The notes under the pieces were generated by a model. It had not been told where the DNA came from. It did no database searches and saw only the letters and a program-made list of their open reading frames with translations. Made by a program: the position numbers and the translations under genes. From Helochares maculicollis (Eukaryota; Arthropoda; Insecta; Coleoptera; Hydrophilidae), in the NCBI GenBank assembly GCA_033557835.1, contig JAWQRO010000074.1, positions 1 to 61,522 of the forward strand: a DNA stretch of 61,522 nucleotides. The letters are read 5' to 3'. This document shows, in pieces, positions 61,326-61,522 of this stretch; the stretch's first letter is position 1, and each line of letters starts with the position of its first letter.

Positions 61326-61522
61326 CAGTGGTTCTCAATCTTTTATAAGTCGCGGAACATCTCGCGTTAAAAAATTTTTACACGGAACACTAAATTTTTT
61401 TTTACTATATACATTGAAATTAAACTATGAGTAGTTTTACAAACTTTTATTTATTTATTTTTAATACATACAACGTACAAACATAACAATTAACATTAAA
61501 GAATTAATAAAGAATGAAATCA
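61326..61522 (+). mobile_element. hAT-type element end, cut by window end
   Basis: CAGTGGTTCTCAATCTTTTA at 61326 matches the common CAGTGGTTCTCAA terminus of Charlie-like hAT transposons. GTCTATAG just before it would be the 8-bp target duplication, but the partner lies outside the window. No transposase is visible in the 197 bp available. Confidence 0.65.

Noticed and set aside
1..61522. CRISPR arrays, bacterial operons or prophage
   Set aside because: The tandem repeats have no unique spacers, and the genes have introns and poly(A) signals. The window is eukaryotic.

Overview
This 61.5-kb window looks like nuclear DNA of an arthropod, most likely an insect. The evidence is AT-rich intergenic sequence, intron-split genes with short GT-AG introns, many decayed mariner transposons, and an RTE-like retrotransposon ending in a TGATGA-type tail. 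A beetle is possible, but the sequence does not prove it.

From 1 to about 45.6 kb the window is almost a gene desert. I can support one orphan coding exon (18324-18930, unrecognised). The rest is mobile-element debris: at least six mariner families (here named A to F), a 5'-truncated RTE-like element (23.1-24.7 kb), a ~300-bp tandem repeat (29-30.1 kb), a duplicated segment carrying mariner remnants (38.8-41.1 kb) and a 235-bp direct repeat (41.8-42.3 kb). Several mariners keep both inverted termini and their TA duplications. Every transposase I could follow carries stops, frameshifts, internal deletions or lost catalytic residues.

From 45.9 to 60.2 kb the window is gene-dense. Two tandem five-exon genes on the minus strand encode D-2-hydroxyacid dehydrogenases of the glyoxylate/hydroxypyruvate reductase type, with identical intron positions and phases. 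Head-to-head with the second is a four-exon gene for the delta subunit of mitochondrial F1 ATP synthase (plus strand). A 2.2-kb composite minisatellite follows. Next comes a complete twelve-exon gene for a UBE3C-type HECT ubiquitin ligase (plus strand, 952 aa predicted), with its catalytic Cys at residue 920. The three gene types serve unrelated housekeeping functions: 2-oxoacid reduction, ATP synthesis and ubiquitin transfer. Nothing suggests an operon-like joint role.

The most unusual structure is a cluster of unrelated minisatellites confined to the gene-dense part. They include a 20-bp unit in an ATP synthase delta intron, the 103-bp/123-bp higher-order array, 23 units of exactly 17 bp (CpG-rich, palindromic) in UBE3C intron 8, and a 35-bp unit in UBE3C intron 11. 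The window ends in what look like one end of a piggyBac-like element and one end of a hAT element.
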